Assembly (NCBI GenBank): GCA_023935145.1
Contig: CM043698.1
Location: 69,213,501 to 69,277,500 of the forward strand
DNA from: Bretschneidera sinensis
Taxonomy: Eukaryota > Streptophyta > Magnoliopsida > Brassicales > Akaniaceae
Reading direction: 5' to 3'
DNA length: 64,000 bases
Shown here piece by piece: positions 21,960 through 35,324 of the stretch. The position numbers and the translations under genes are program-made. The notes below the pieces were generated by a model. That model was not told the origin of the DNA, did no database searches, and saw only the letters and a program-made list of their open reading frames with translations. Numbering within the stretch: the first letter of the stretch is position 1; each line of letters begins with the position of its first letter.

Positions 21960-22220
21960 TATCGGTGCTTTATAATAACACCATAATATAATAACGGCCG
22001 GCGCTTCCTTGAAGCCCCGTAATATACAAAAAACATTTACCGGCGCTTTAAAGCGTCTTTATATATGAATTTTAATAGATATAGCTGCGCTTAAAAGCGT
22101 CGAAATATTCTACTCTGTTTGTACCAGTGCTTCAAAGCGTCGAAATATGCTCCTCTGCATATATCAGTGCTTCAAAATATGCTCCTCTGCATATTTCGAA
22201 TATTTCGACGCTTTAAAGCG
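21960..22220. repeat. CACTA-2 left subterminal repeats
   Basis: Repeated 'cggcgctt/aagcgtc..atat' motifs in both orientations (for example 21961, 22000, 22041, 22087, 22130, 22200). Same motif class as the CACTA-1 ends. Confidence 0.65.
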
Positions 22221-25150
22221 ATGCTAAAAATTTCCCATATAAATTACTTGCTGCCATTTTTTTTCCCCCAAAATTTTTCTGTTGCTCGATCCCTTAGCTC
22301 CACCGCTCCGTTTCCCCCCAAATTTCAGTCCCTCCTGTGAGCTCCCCCGCCATACTCTTCTTGCTGCGTCGCTTCTTCTCTATATTGGTCCACTGATTCC
22401 AATCCTCTACCAAGATCTTAATCGTGCACGAGGATTCTGAAATTTAGCCAAAAAGTCGACTTTGAGGTAAGAGTACTAGTTAGGCTTCAATCCTCACGAT
22501 ATTCTTATATATTATTTTATTATTTTTAAAGCTTTTGTTTCGGCAGTAGAATATAGTAGAAATTGTAGACAGAAAACTTCACTTAGGAATTAGACCTAAG
22601 ATATCTTGAGATGAGATTTTGGTAAGTGTTTCTGTTTGGATATGTACGTATTTGAGACAAACCTTAATTTCGTACAGTTGATCTTTTGACCCATTTTACT
22701 CTGTTGCTGCTGATTGGTATGTAAGAAGATTTCCTTGATTTCAACTACTTTGCATTGCATTGTGGCTTGTAGTTAAAGATGTTATTTGTTTTATGGATTA
22801 CATATAAATTGGTGTATCCTGTTGAACATTAATTACCTTAAGAAATATATAAGTTAATTCTGATATGGCAGTCGCCGCTTCAGCAGAAGACGAATTTTCT
22901 GAAGCTTTGCTTTGCAGTATTTGCCTGCCCTTCTCTGCTGTCTTGTTTATTTCATATAAACATGGTATAAGGCAATGATTTTCTTAATTTTAGGTGTGTG
23001 TTGTCCTTGTCTTTAAACAAATCCCCACTAAAAATGCATTAGTATAATAATAGCAAAACAGAGAATTTTAAGTTAGTCATTTGATCAAAGTGAAATAATG
23101 ATCCTCCCTCGTGTTACATTCGGGGCTCCATTTGAGGCTACTTGTTAAATGCTTATCTGGGATATGGCTTGAAACCTTGAACACCATCCAGACACTAAAA
23201 CATAGGTGTCATTACTGTTATGAGAAGGCTCTGTGTTTTGTGATGACTGGCCTTCATATATTTGCTTTCGGATTAAGATCGTAAAGCCATTGTTGGTTGC
23301 TGATATTTAAGGGTGTGTTTTGGATGTGTATACTAGTTAAGGGTTTATTTTATTTTTTTATAATATTGCTAGCATGTTGTAAGATGAGAAAAAGAAAAGA
23401 AAAGGTGTGGTTTAATTCATTCTGCTTGAAACGTTAATATTTTGTAGAAGAATATTTCTATATAGTAGTAGCTTTATTAGGGAAGAGTTTATTGAAGCTT
23501 TTAAGAGAGCTTGTTTATTTTTGGTTGTTGCTGGGACTAAGAACATGTTTGCTCATGCTAAGTAGGTTTTTGCCAGTTTGATAATAAGGTAGCCATTGAG
23601 GTTTACACAGTGTAAGTCACTGTTCGTTTTAAGTTGATTGTTTATTTTGGGGTATTTTGTTAAAAACTTCATTAAAGTTGACTGACATTTTACTTTTAAG
23701 TTCAGGAAAATATCTAATCTGATTTTAAGTTTTTCAACTCCGGGAAAGAGCTTTATCACCGACTCTTGTGAATATCGTGTCCCTATAATGAACAAAAACA
23801 CTCTAACAAAAGGGAAAAGAAAAATCATTGAGATATTGTTGCAATGGAAATTGTTTGCAGGTCACTAAAGTTTTATTCAGTTTCATGTTTTGAGTACTGG
23901 GAGAAAAAGGGCATTATGTCACTGGAAAAAGAAGTTCCCATTCACCTCCTCTGCCCCGTCTCATGTAACCTTTTTTGGGGCGGGGGAGGTGAATCAGTGA
24001 ATGAGAACTTCTTTAATTCATGGCAGTATTGACATCATTCAAACTGCAAATGAAATGACTGTTAACATATGCTATGGTCTTCTCAATTTGCTTTTCCTTA
24101 TCAAAAAGATATGCTATGGCATTTTATGTCTAACATAATAAATGAAACTTAAAGTCCCTTAATTTAGAGCTCTTTTAGCATAGAATTTAGTGGCATTCAG
24201 TATGTATATTATGGGCTGGGATAGGCTGGACCAACCTGAGATTTATCCAAATGATAGAATGTTGGTTGCTGATATTTGAGTACATTATTGTCATTTGAAC
24301 TTTCTGGAAAAATTGTGCAAAGTTATATATCAATAAAACTAGCAACTCAATTTTTATGAGATAAGCATGAGAGTCAATAAAACTTTTTAGTTGATTTTAA
24401 AAGAAATTCTGTTTAGGTTTCCTGGCAATATATTTATAATCAGTTTTTTTGTCGATGGCTGCATGAAGGTTATAAACGTGCCTAATGCCATAAGAGTTGA
24501 TATACTTACATGTTTAATAGTATTTTTCGGAAGCAGTTTCCCGATTTTTGAAACATAAAATAGATCTTTGACATTCAAATTATGTGATTTCACATTTGTT
24601 CGGTTAATGTGAAATGAAGTCAATGACTTCAAAAGAAAAAGAAAAGCAGGTTTATTTTTACAGTAGATAAATCTATTTTCATGATAAATTCTTTGAAAAA
24701 AAAAATATCGTCCATGAAAAATGAACCACCCAAAATAAAATCTATCTCTCTGCATTGCCATCTGCCTCTTTGTGTGTGTATACTCTGCATGTTTCTTACA
24801 TGTTACTAGTATATTGTAATGTTATGGAAAATAAATAATGTTTCTTTTTTTAAAAGAATTTTTTATTGGGAATAGTTTGTTTTTTTATTGGGATACTTTG
24901 TACATAATATTAAATATAAAATTAATATTTTCCTTTTTTTAAAAGAGAATTAATAATGTTTTCAAGTAATGTAGTTACATGAATAGTTTGTTTTTTTATT
25001 GGGATACTTTGTATAAAATATTAAATATAGTTTTAACTCAATTTGTTGTTATCAATTTCAGTTCATCCACTTACCAATCAAATCTAAGTTTGTGATTATA
25101 CATTTTTTTGCCAAAAATATTTCAATTCTGACTTTCTAAACATTGTTTTA
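22221..25150 (+). other. CACTA-2 5' leader and intron
   Basis: A noncoding first exon (pyrimidine-rich, 22260-22466) ending at TTTGAG|GTAAGAG, followed by about 2.7 kb of AT-rich intron-like DNA. Nothing else recognised; open frames here have no domain signature. Confidence 0.4.
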
Positions 25151-25159
25151 GGAAAGTGT

Positions 25160-28100
25160 ACTGGCGTCATCTAAAAGTGGATAAAAGTTGGATAGATAAA
25201 TCGAGGTCGAGTAAAGCCTATATGGATGGTGTTGCAAACTTCATTATATATGCGTTTTAGAAAGCTTGTGGTCATGGTAGTATTGTTTGTCCATGTAAGA
25301 GATGTGGTAATTGTTATTCATTCGAACCAGAAATTGTTCAGGAGCATCTATTGTATAATGGGTTTAGTCCAGGTTACACCGAGTGGGTTTTTCATGGGGA
25401 GAAATTCCCTCATATAGACCACACTCACACTAGTTTACAACCCACTAGTGTTCCAGTTGGCTTCATGGGACGAGATGACGTGTTGGGTTTGCTCCGAGGT
25501 GCCTTCGAGGCAACTTGTGAAAGCCCAAACAATGAACCATTAAGTTCAGGAATCGAAGTGGGATCTTCAAATGAGAATGTTGAAGAGCAACAGGCTCATG
25601 GTGGGTTTGAGTTCAATAATTGTGGTGATCCTTCACACATCGAACACCCAGTTCGTTATGCTATTGATGAGACGACTCAGTATCACAATTTGATGAAAGA
25701 TTACGATAATGAACTTTATCCGGGTTGTCAGAATTTCACAAAGTTAAGTTTTATGTTATATCTACTACATCTCAAATGTTTGAATGGGTGGTCTGGTGAA
25801 TCTCTTACTATGTTGCTTGAGTTTATCATTATATCATTTTCAATGTGTGCTCCATTGCTATCAAATTATTATGAAGCCATGAAGATTATCAAAGGATTGG
25901 GTCTTGGCTATGAGAAGATTCATGTTTGTCCTAATAATTGCACGCTGTAATGGGGTGAGCATGTGAATGATGAATTTTATCATGCGTGTGGTGTGCCACG
26001 GTAGGTTAAAAACAATGCTGATGATGAGGATCCGTTGAATGAGATGGATGGTCAATCTAAAAAGAAAAAGGCAGCAAAATTATTGCGTTATTTTTCACTA
26101 ATACCGAGACTGAAGAGGATATATATGTCATCTAAAACGGTATTGTTGATGAGATGGCATGATAAAGATCGGACAAAGGATGGGATTTTAAGACACCCGG
26201 TGGATGGGTTAGCCTAGAATGAATTTGATACTTTGTATCCCGATTTTGCAGCTGATTCTCGAAGTGTTAGGCTTAGCCTAGCTAGTGATGGGTTCAATCC
26301 CTTTTGAACAATGAGTTCAATTTATAGCACATGGCTCGTTCTTTTGGTCCTATACAACTTGTCACAATGGCTTTGCATGAAGCAAACATCTTTCATCCTT
26401 TCAATGGTGATTCCTGGTGAGAGAAGCCCCACTAATGATATTGATATCTTTTTGTAGTCTCTAATGGAAGAGTTGAAACAATTATGGGATGGTGTTGATG
26501 CATTTGATGCATCCATTAATCAAAGCTTTAAGCTGCGTACTTCTCTTCTTTGGACCCTTAATGATTTTCCAGCATATGCAAACTTATCTGGATGGAGCAC
26601 CAAGGGGCGGGTTGCTTGTCCATGTTGTGGGGACTCTACGCATTCTATATGGTTAAAGCACGGGGGAAAGTTTTGCTATATGGGTCATCGTCGCTGGTTA
26701 GCAGAGAACCATAAGTTTCGTTTTCAAAAGGATCAGTTTGATGGCATCATAAAGTTGGGATCTACTCCTGTTCCACCGTTTGGACATGATGTTTTAAGAT
26801 AACTAGAGGGTAGAAACTATATCTGTGGTAAAACCTCGAAGCCTTCTAAGAGGAGGGCAAGAGAGGATGTTGGTACCTCACGGGGCAAATGCTAGTGGAT
26901 GAAGTTGATAACCTTTTTGAGGGTGTGAACGATTTCCTTGAAAATGTTGATAATGAGGATCTTCCCATAGATGAAGGAGTTGTAGATATGTTGTGGAAAA
27001 AAAGAACCATTTTTTTTAGTTACCATATTGGAAAGATAATCTATTGTGTCATAATTTAGATGTGATGCATATAGAGAAGAATGTATGTGATAATTTGATT
27101 GGAACAATATTGAATATAGATGGTAAGACTAAAGATAATAAAAAGGCACGCCACGATCTCGAGGAAATTGGTATTAGGAAAGACCTTCATTTAGTTGTTC
27201 TTCCTAATGGAAAAGATCACTCACCTCCAACATGCTACACAATGTCCACGAAAGAGAAGCACAATTTCTTGACAGTTTTGGCAAATCTTAAAGTTCCTGA
27301 TGGGTATGCATCAAACATCTCGAGATGTGTCAACCTAAAGGATCGTAAGCTGTCAAACTTAAAGAGTCATGACGGTCACATATTGATGCAAGAAATCCTT
27401 CCGATTGCCTTACGAGCATCTTTGCCTAGACATGTTGTAGCAGTTGTTTATGAGTTATCATCATTTTTCAAAGCTTTATGCTCTAAAGCCATTAATCCCC
27501 ATGAGCTTGACATATTGGAGTCACGAGTTGCTTTGACACTTTGCCATTTAGAGAAAATATTCCCCCCAGGTTCCTTTACCATTATGGTTCATCTTATCAT
27601 TCACTTACTCTCCGAGGCTAGACTTGGGGGTCCCGTACACTACAGGTGGATGTATCCTGTTGAAAGGTTAGATGTTCAAACCTAATTTGTGCACTTTTTT
27701 TTTGTTATACTATTGGCTACTTTATTTATCTTTAATTTTTTGTCGTTGCAAGGTATTTAGTGCGCTTGAAATCTTACGTACGTAATAGAAGTCGACCCGA
27801 GGGGTCAATTGCTGAAGGGTACAATGGGGAAGAGTGTCTAACATATTGCTCCCAATATTTCAAAGGTGTAGAGACAAAATTCAACCGCCCCCAAAGGAAC
27901 AGTGATTCTGCAAATTATCCGGATGAATACATGTTTTCCTCGGGTGGATGGGTAATGGGAAAAATTGTAAGTATTGAGCTTGATGACATGTCATTGGCTC
28001 AAGCACATCGTTATGTGTTGCTCTATAATGATAAACTTTCTGACCTTCATAGGTTAGTATCAATAAAGAAACTTAGTAATCATGTGTTTAAATTGAGTTG

Positions 28101-28962
28101 TTATTATATGTTATTATCACTGTGATGGATAACGGTTAGTTAAAAACATCAATTATTGCAGCGAATTTTTGGCTGATCAAAGACTAACCAACCATTCCAA
28201 TCGACCATTACAAAGTTTCGAACAAAAGTTGTTGGTTGAGAAATTTCCCTCATGGCTTAAGAGACAGGTTAGGCATAACAACAATTGTCTTCGAATGTTA
28301 TAAGTGTTTTCAATAAAACATTGACTGTTGTTGTCTCGTATTAATTGTTGGAAAATGTTTAGGTGCCATGGATGGTGGATAACAATTATTCAGATGAAAT
28401 AACTTTCTTTGCACGAGGTCCGAATAATGTTGTTAGGAGATTTAATGGATTCAAGATCAACAGCTTTAAATTCCACACAAAGGAATGTGAGAGGTTTAGA
28501 TGATCCCAAAATTCAGGAGTTATGGTTAAAGCGGATGATAAAATGTATTATGGTGTGCTCAAAGATATCATCGAGTTGGATTACTATGGGACGTTTAAGA
28601 TTGTGTTGTTCCGTTGTGATTGGGTGGATATTAATTCACCCAGGGGTTTAAAGAAAGATGCATGTGGGTGCATTCTCGTGAACTTGAATAGGTTCATACA
28701 TACTGGTTAATTATTGAAGGATGACCCATTCGTTATTTCATCTCAAGCGAAAAAAAGTGTTTTATATGCAAGACCCAACAAGAAAGGAATGATATCATGT
28801 TGTGATCACAAAGCCAAGGGACATATATGAAATGGGGGAAAAATGCAGGAAGATGATGATGACACTTACAATCAATGCATGCCTTCTAATGTAGTGGTAG
28901 ACGATCAATTAGATTATATCTCAACTTGGGCTAGGATGGACATTGACAAAGATACCAACTAG
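25160..28962 (+). pseudogene. TNP2-type CACTA transposase, decayed
   Basis: Domain order is as in plant TNP2 proteins. Transposase-associated domain from about 25180 (VDKSWIDKSRSS...CPCKRCGN; GTG where ATG is expected, and a TAG in F*KACGHG). TNP2 core 25720-27150 in pieces (YPGCQNFTKLSF, GLGYEKIHVCPNNCTL, LRYFSLIPRLKR, RWHDKDRTKDG, LRTSLLWTLNDFPAY, RVACPCCGDST, HNLDVMHIEKNVCDN). DUF4218-like region 27360-27880 (LPRHVVAVVYELSSFFKALC, GPVHYRWMYPVER) with an intron at about 27663-27752. DUF4216-like region 28430-28690 (KMYYGVLKDIIELDYYG). Stops at 25257, 25948, 26214 and 26800, and frameshifts, make it inactive. Its product would normally cut and join the element ends. Confidence 0.85.
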
Positions 28963-31887
28963 TTTTATGTGCATTTCCATGTAATTGTATTTGGATGTGT
29001 TTTTATGTGATGCACATGTGTGTCAACGAGTTTTGTAATGTTTTATTGTATTCTATCGGGTTACTATTGCTTTGTATCACACAGTTTAAGAGTCTTGAAC
29101 TTTTTTGCGTACAGTTTGTGGAATGTTACTTTAGAATGTCGTAAATATCTGTTTTAGTTGTATCATTAATTATTGCTTGTTCTTTAAATCATATTTGAAG
29201 CACTTATTTGTTCATTTGTTCACAAGTACTCTGAAGTTATAGATTGCTACATTTGCTGTCAGCCCATGACCATTCCTATCTTTCAGGTGTGGTTCTTCTA
29301 ATTCTTGTTAACTTTTAATGCATTATTGATAGTGTGAGATATAATCATTTTTATTTTTTTTATGTATACAGATTGCAAGATGTTTAGGTCAAAATATATT
29401 CATCCCTCAGTCAGAGATATCATGTCAAACCAGCCTCCAGCTAGGTCTTCATACCATCATGAAGATATTGACCATGAGCATGAGTATCACCTTGATGATG
29501 ATCATGACTCGCAAATTTTTTTTTCCTGATACCGAGCCAATAACAACCGAAAGTGAAAACAATGATAGTGAACAATACGAGATAATTGGTAATTTTTGTC
29601 TTATAATACATTCTCTTTATAACTAGTTTGATATCACATTGTTATAAAATTTATGTTTTCAATGTATAGATTCTGAAGGGAGGGTAAGGAAGCAAACACG
29701 TGTCCTGAGAACCTCACAAGTGTGGTCCCTTGAACGTGGGGAAAAAATTATGGTCCACTTCAATGCACGTAATCAAACTACTAAAAAAGGTGGTCAGATA
29801 TTAAGTAGCTGGTTGGGCAAGGTTGCAAAGAGAGGGAACCTTTGTCCGCTTAATTACACAGATTGGAAGAAGGTCTCTTTTAACTATAAGAAGGACCTTG
29901 TTTTATTGATTCAGGTAAGTAACAACAACTTAATTTTGGGTTTTCCTCCAAATTTTATTTGTTTTTATTTGTTTTTGTGGTGTCGTACATGCATAATCCC
30001 TAACACCAAAAAAATGCTTATTTGACATCGATTTCCTTTCTTTGTGGTAGAGGAAGTTCCATTACCCTATGATTGAAGCGAAAGACAAAATTTTATTGAG
30101 AATGATAGGGAAAAAATGGAAGGACTATCAATATGTGCTTAAAAGGGACCATGTGAAGAACAAAACAAAACAAGTTTTGAGCAATAATATTCCAAAAGGA
30201 GTAGATCAAGACCAGTAGAAGGAACTAGTGAACAACTGGTTCTCTGAGCAGAGTGAGGTTTTTTTTCATAATTATGTTCATTTGGATTCTCATTGTTTCT
30301 ATTTTTCTAATAATGACTTATTATTCAATTGGTTTATTATTGCTGTAAAAATATTCTACTATAGGGATAGCGGCACGTGAAAGACAACAATATCCTTATA
30401 CGACTAGTTCAAAGAGTTTTGCTAGAAGACAGGATGAATATGTGAGTTCATTTGCTTCATTCATCCAATCTTTCATTTGAGATGTAGTGTATTGAGTCAC
30501 TATTTGAACTCTTTTCATAAATGGTAGGAGATGAAGCATGGAAATGAGCCAAGGCACATAGAGTTTTTTTGCTGAAACTCATAAACACAAGGATGAAACT
30601 TTTATTGATGAAGCATCACGACAATTTGTGGTAAGTTCACATACGTATATGATGGTTTTATGTATGATAGTTACGAATAGTACTTAACTTACTCTTATCG
30701 TGGTTGGTACTATGTTTCGGGATTTTATGTAGATTCCAAGTGTTACCTTTATCTTTCTATCTTTATATGATTATTTTTTTGTTGGTTTATAGTTGGATTT
30801 ATGTGGTTCCATTCTCTTGATCTTCAATCAAGGGTAAAATTGGAGCTTGTGTTGGGCAATCTACGTCTGATTGTGATTGATTTTTGGATGCTTGGTTACT
30901 TTGCATTTTAGTTGTGGATGTTGGTTTGCTGCGTATTCAATTTGTGGATATTGGGTTGCATACTATCATTTGTTTACACTTAGGGTAGGGAACGCGGAAT
31001 TATAAGCTCAGCATGGGTTTTTTAAGCTAAAAGAAATGAACCTAACATTGAGGTGTTTAATTTGTGAAACTGGAATTTGCATGAGTTTGCATATGTTTTT
31101 AAAAGCTCACTGATGCCTAACTTGCATATTTTTACATTACTCTACCACTGTTTGTGAATCTTGTGCTTTTAAGGAAGAACTTGAAAGTAATTATTGAGAA
31201 TTCAATTTTGCTGTTGGTAATAAAGACGTAGAAATACAATAAAGTATTAATATATTATGTTCTTGGCATGTTCTTTTTTTTTCCTGGTAAATATTAATAT
31301 TATTATCAGTTTTGCTAATGTTTCTTTTTGTTTGTGTGCTGATATGAGTAGAGAATTCCTAGTGTATACAACTTTTTTTTTTGCTTAGTGATGGCTGCTT
31401 TTGAATAATGGTCTCCTCATGTATTATATATTATATCCTCAAGTGTTAGAAATTGATCAAGTCATTAATTGTTAATCCAATTAGATGCTTTTGTTTAACT
31501 GATTTTGCTGTAATTTTAAGTTAAAAGAAAGCTGTATTCATGCTCTAACTACCTTGGCAGGTTTCTTGGTGCTAGCCTGCAACTATAGATGATAGTAGAA
31601 AACATTAGTGCACATTTAAGCATAACAAAAAACATGAAAGTGAAATATATGTCAAGAAAAAAAGAAGAGTGGGATCGAGTCTCGTTCTGCTATGTATAGA
31701 AATAGGTTAAAATTCCCAACCATAATGCAACCCACTAGATTTTAGGTAAACATGGGATATTACATTAAGTAGATAACTAGATAAGTTCTTAAGATTGAAT
31801 TCTGATGATGGAAACAATTATTTCCAATATTGAAGTATATAAGCAAACTGTGGATCCCCTGCATTAGTTTTTATCCATATACCTGCT

Positions 31888-31889
<2 letters not shown>

Positions 31890-31943
<54 letters not shown>
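31890..31943. repeat. Compound TA/CA microsatellite
   Basis: About 12 TA units followed after a short gap by about 13 AC units. Confidence 0.85.
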
Positions 31944-31947
<4 letters not shown>

Positions 31948-31989
31948 AGTAGTGTATGCAAGGAGTGTAGACAATTATTACTATGATCC

Positions 31990-32101
31990 AGAGATGCTTG
32001 TAGAAATTTTTTTTGGTGGTACAATGAGAATGAGCCAAGTCTGCCAGTAAATCAACTGGTTTATTTGCCTCTCTAAAAATATGTTTGAACTCACAATGCA
32101 A
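31990..32101 (-). pseudogene. RNase H-like fragment (LINE-type)
   Basis: Minus strand frame CEFKHIFREANKPVDLLADL is close to the last motif of plant LINE or host RNase H-like domains (H.YREGN..AD.LA). Only about 30 residues remain. It lies in the CACTA-2 intron and may mark an old LINE insertion. Confidence 0.35.
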
Positions 32102-33612
32102 AGGCTCTGGGAAGGGAACTCACAATGTCAAGTCTGCTGAATCTATTAACTCTATTTGCCTAGTATAAAATGCATTTTTTTTTTCTTTTTGATCTGTTCA
32201 CTGCATGATTTTAAGTTGAACTTAATGTGCCTTTACTTGTTTCAGGTTTAAACTCTCAAAATAACTTTCTAAATACTGGATTTTAGATGTTAAACTCAAG
32301 TTATACCAATACTAAACAAATTGAATCTTTCTAGTTATCCTCTGGTTTTAATTTCTACAACATAACCTCTCAAGAATCCTCTAATCTGAGGGCCTAACCA
32401 TTTGCAAAAAATTGATTTCATAGTAATTTTTATTAGGTCTTGAAGAAACTTTTGTATGAAAAAATTCAAAAGGTTTTATCGATCACTTGGATTAGCTGTT
32501 CTTTCTTTAGATAAAAATTGAAGGAACTTGTGATTTGGATGATTTCATTTTCTTTAATGGTCATATTGCTACATCTCTACCAAAATTTTTATTAGTTACT
32601 TACTTTTGTCTGAGTGTCTTATATGAAAAAACCAACCAAATTCTTCCAACACATATAGGAACAGAATAGGTGTCTCCATCAGATGTCTAACAAGCTTACA
32701 ACTTAATTTAGTATGTTTTTCTCCTTTCTTGGATTTCTAAATTGTCTCTTAGTTGTCTTTCTTGGTGTTTAACAATGTGAAATTGTCGGTCCAAATCATC
32801 AGTTCTATGTCTGATTCTCTTGCTGGTTGACAAGATAATGGTCTTTCTGCTTGAATGCCTTTGGGTAAATTATATATATATATATATATATACATGCTTT
32901 TGGGTAAATTATATCAAATTTTCTTTGGATGAAACCCAAAAAAAGTAAGAAAAACAATTGTTCTTTGCTTTAAAGTCAATGGATATTTTTGATGTTGGAT
33001 GTAGCATGTTCATTTCCATACATATTGAAACTAAAAGCAAATTTCTATGCTTGGTTTGACTTCATGGTTGTGATTGTTAAGTGTGATTAAGGTTGTATAT
33101 TGATTCTCTCTTACTCTCATCTCCCCGTCCAGTTTTTGCTTTTTTTTTTTCTTTACTTCCTTGAGTGCTGCATCTGCAAGCATGTTAAGTGTAAGTTAAG
33201 CATCACCTCTTTCATGCAAAGATTTACTGACTTAATGACTTTATCCTCTGTTTCTTTTTTGTTCTTTTCTTGTTAAGTTGTGAATTGGCTACTTTGTTTG
33301 GATTGTATATTTTTTTTTTCTTTTGCAGGAGGTTTTATGGAAAAATATGAAAAATTATGCTCGTTTTTCTATAAAATATGATAAACAACTTTTGTTTTAT
33401 ATAAATTTCACTGCAATTAGCTACTCAATATTCGGAGGAGTTTAATCTTTATTGTTTCGTAATTGTAGGTGACAGCTGAAGCTCATGTTGTTGAACTTGT
33501 TGCAGCTTCAGGATTTTTTGATGCTAGCAATAATTTAGCAATACAAAATGAAATCTTCACCGAGCTTATGGGTGAAGAGAGTTCTGGTCGTGTCCGAGGT
33601 CAAGGGTTTGGA

Positions 33613-34245
33613 GAGAAATCATTATTCTCATCAAATAATTCAATTTTAATTTTGGCCTATCTTTAATGTTTTTGCCATCATAATCATAGCTTTGATACCA
33701 CTTGTTCGAATTTTACTTCTAAAATCCACCTGCTCAAATTTTAGGCAAAAACCACAATCATAACAATTAAATTTGCAAAACAATAAAAGAGTAAGAATAA
33801 CAATAATTAATGTAGTTTGACAACTTTTTTGCCTACATCAACTACAAATCCACTAATTTATTAATCTACAAATGCAACTTTTAGAAGAACAAAGTTGTAA
33901 AACTCTCACTACCTCACAATCCCCCAATACAACCAAAACATTCAACCTAACTCTAATTGTAAATGCTTTCTCTACTTGACAACTCAAAACCCCAATACGA
34001 TAAAAGCTGTCAACCTAACTTTAGTAGTAAACTCTTCTGATTTACAATATATATTGGAATTATAAGTATGCCTCAAACATTCTAGGATCCCCTTTATATA
34101 AAGGATAGTTTCTTAATATTATTAGGAAAAGAACAACAATATAGAAAATTGTTTCAACTCCTACCAGAATTTAACTACAAAAAATAAGAAATCACTTCTC
34201 AAATCAATTAAAAATCTTTCTTTTTAGGATTTGAGCCTAAATCCT
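33613..34245 (-). mobile_element. Copia gag start and 5' LTR, copy 2
   Basis: Gag fragment 33613-33690, primer site (reverse of gctttgatacca, one mismatch to the consensus) 33691-33702, then an LTR ending CCTAACA at about 34245. Collinear with 781-1420. It is joined to the CACTA-2 last exon on the left. The 34212-34245 part of this LTR is repeated at 44431 as the start of the duplicated unit. Confidence 0.75.
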
Positions 34246-34374
34246 AACAAATATTTAAGTGACAAAATAAGGAAGAAATAGAAATTCAAATTATGAAACA
34301 TAAAATAAAAACTTATTTAGTATTTTTTTTTTAATTTACAATGTCATAGTAGTAAAGAAATAAAAGATCTATAC

Positions 34375-34634
34375 AACCCAACAAGTGCTTGGTTCAGTGG
34401 TAAGAGTTCATCCACCTCACTAGAAATGCTTGAGTTCGAGTTTCCCCATAGGTGTTTGTTGGTGCTAAACCTAAACTTTCATCGCACTAAGTGCAGAATG
34501 GTCCTTAGCTTCGGCCCTAATGTAGGTTCAGCGGGGACTATTCTAGATTCCCTCTGTGTGTTGAGATCTAGTGCTCCCTAACAAGTATGTGGAGTAACCG
34601 ACTTGGTTACCCATTTCATGTACAAAAAAAAAAA
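34375..34634 (+). mobile_element. tRNA-derived SINE, copy 2
   Basis: A-box TGGTTCAGTGG (34390-34400), B-box GAGTTCGAGTTTC (34433-34445) and a terminal A-run near 34623-34634. Same location in the R repeat as copies 1 and 3. Confidence 0.65.
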
Positions 34635-34639
34635 CCTAT

Positions 34640-35319
34640 AAAAAAAGAGACTGATTAGCACTAAACACAATAGGACGCATTGAAGAACCTAAAGAATTAG
34701 CTGTATGCGGTGCATTAATGTCCCACCATGGATATGTAAAAGATAGAATAAGAAATAGAAGTTCAAATTATGAAACATGAAAACAACTTATGTAGTGTAT
34801 AGTTTTTTAACTTTCAATGTCATACAGTAAAGAAATAAAATATCTATACCAAAAAAAAAAGAAATAAAAGAGATCGATTAGCTAGTTAGAGGATTAATAA
34901 TTAGAATAATGAGATTATAGTCGAACTTAAAAGAAAGAAAAAACATTTTAATTTCTCATGCCCTTTCCAAGAAAAGCTTGATTTATATCAGAAGAAATCA
35001 GTACATTATATTGGAGATGTGGTTCAAACCCTACCCATTGGACAAAAGGGAGTGTCTTTTTTATCACTACACCAAACACAATAGGACGTATTGAAAAACC
35101 TAAAGAAAGTCAAGTCAATAAGAAATTTTTAATAGTCATTTTCTATACTACAAGTATATTTATGAAATTACCCCTTAACTTCAGGTATAAAAATGTAATT
35201 TATTTTTTTAATTTTTGGAACAAATTTGTATACTTTTTTTTTTAATAGTATTCAAAAATCTATACTCCGCACATATTTGATGGAAGAAAAATTTAGCTGG
35301 GGACCATGGATACCATGGT
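34640..35319. repeat. R repeat unit and start of X block, copy 2
   Basis: R unit ('gaagaacctaaagaattagc'; 'ggattaataattagaataat' near 34903) uninterrupted by Copia-B, giving the empty site of that insertion at about 34916. It continues into the X block up to the gypsy LTR target site TACAC (35320-35324). Confidence 0.65.
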
Positions 35320-35324
35320 TACAC

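Larger units (their letters stand above)
30631..33468 (+). other. CACTA-2 long intron
   Basis: 2.8 kb, AT-rich, with a compound (TA)n/(CA)n microsatellite at about 31890-31943 and (TA)n at 32873-32891. It contains the RNase-H-like fragment at 31990-32101. No host exon like the one in the CACTA-1 intron was seen. Confidence 0.5.
21939..33612 (+). mobile_element. CACTA-2: CACTA transposon with TNP2, 3' end lost
   Basis: Begins CACTGCAAGATAATTG at 21939; comparison with the empty site in X copy 3 (50219, 'ccttttta|tagcgg') confirms the left edge. Subterminal repeats 21960-22220, a 5' noncoding exon with donor near 22467, TNP2 gene 25160-28962 and Ptta-like second gene 29380-33612. The right terminus and right subterminal repeats are missing: the last exon runs straight into a copia gag fragment at about 33613, sharing 'gagagaaatcatt' at the junction. 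CACTA-1 is a deleted relative, as their second genes and long introns align. It cannot be excised normally, having one end only. Confidence 0.85.
29380..33612 (+). pseudogene. CACTA-2 second gene (Ptta/En/Spm-like), truncated
   Basis: Six exons with GT-AG edges: 29380-29587 (ATG 29380, MFRSKYIHPSVRD; a TGA after SQIFFS), 29670-29914 (WSLERGEKIMVHFNARN), 30051-30257 (GKKWKDYQYVLKRDH; a TAG in VDQDQ*KEL), 30365-30441 (RERQQYPYTTSSKSFARRQ), 30529-30630 (AETHKHKDETFIDEASRQFV), and 33469-33612 (LVAASGFFDASNN, then IFTELMGEESSGRVRGQG). The last exon is cut before the coiled coil that CACTA-1 retains. The family is believed to bind subterminal repeats and assist TNP2. Not functional. Confidence 0.8.

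Noticed and set aside
25226..25417. Separate small gene overlapping TNP2
   Set aside because: It is an alternative frame of the TNP2 transposase-associated domain, which has the recognisable motifs.
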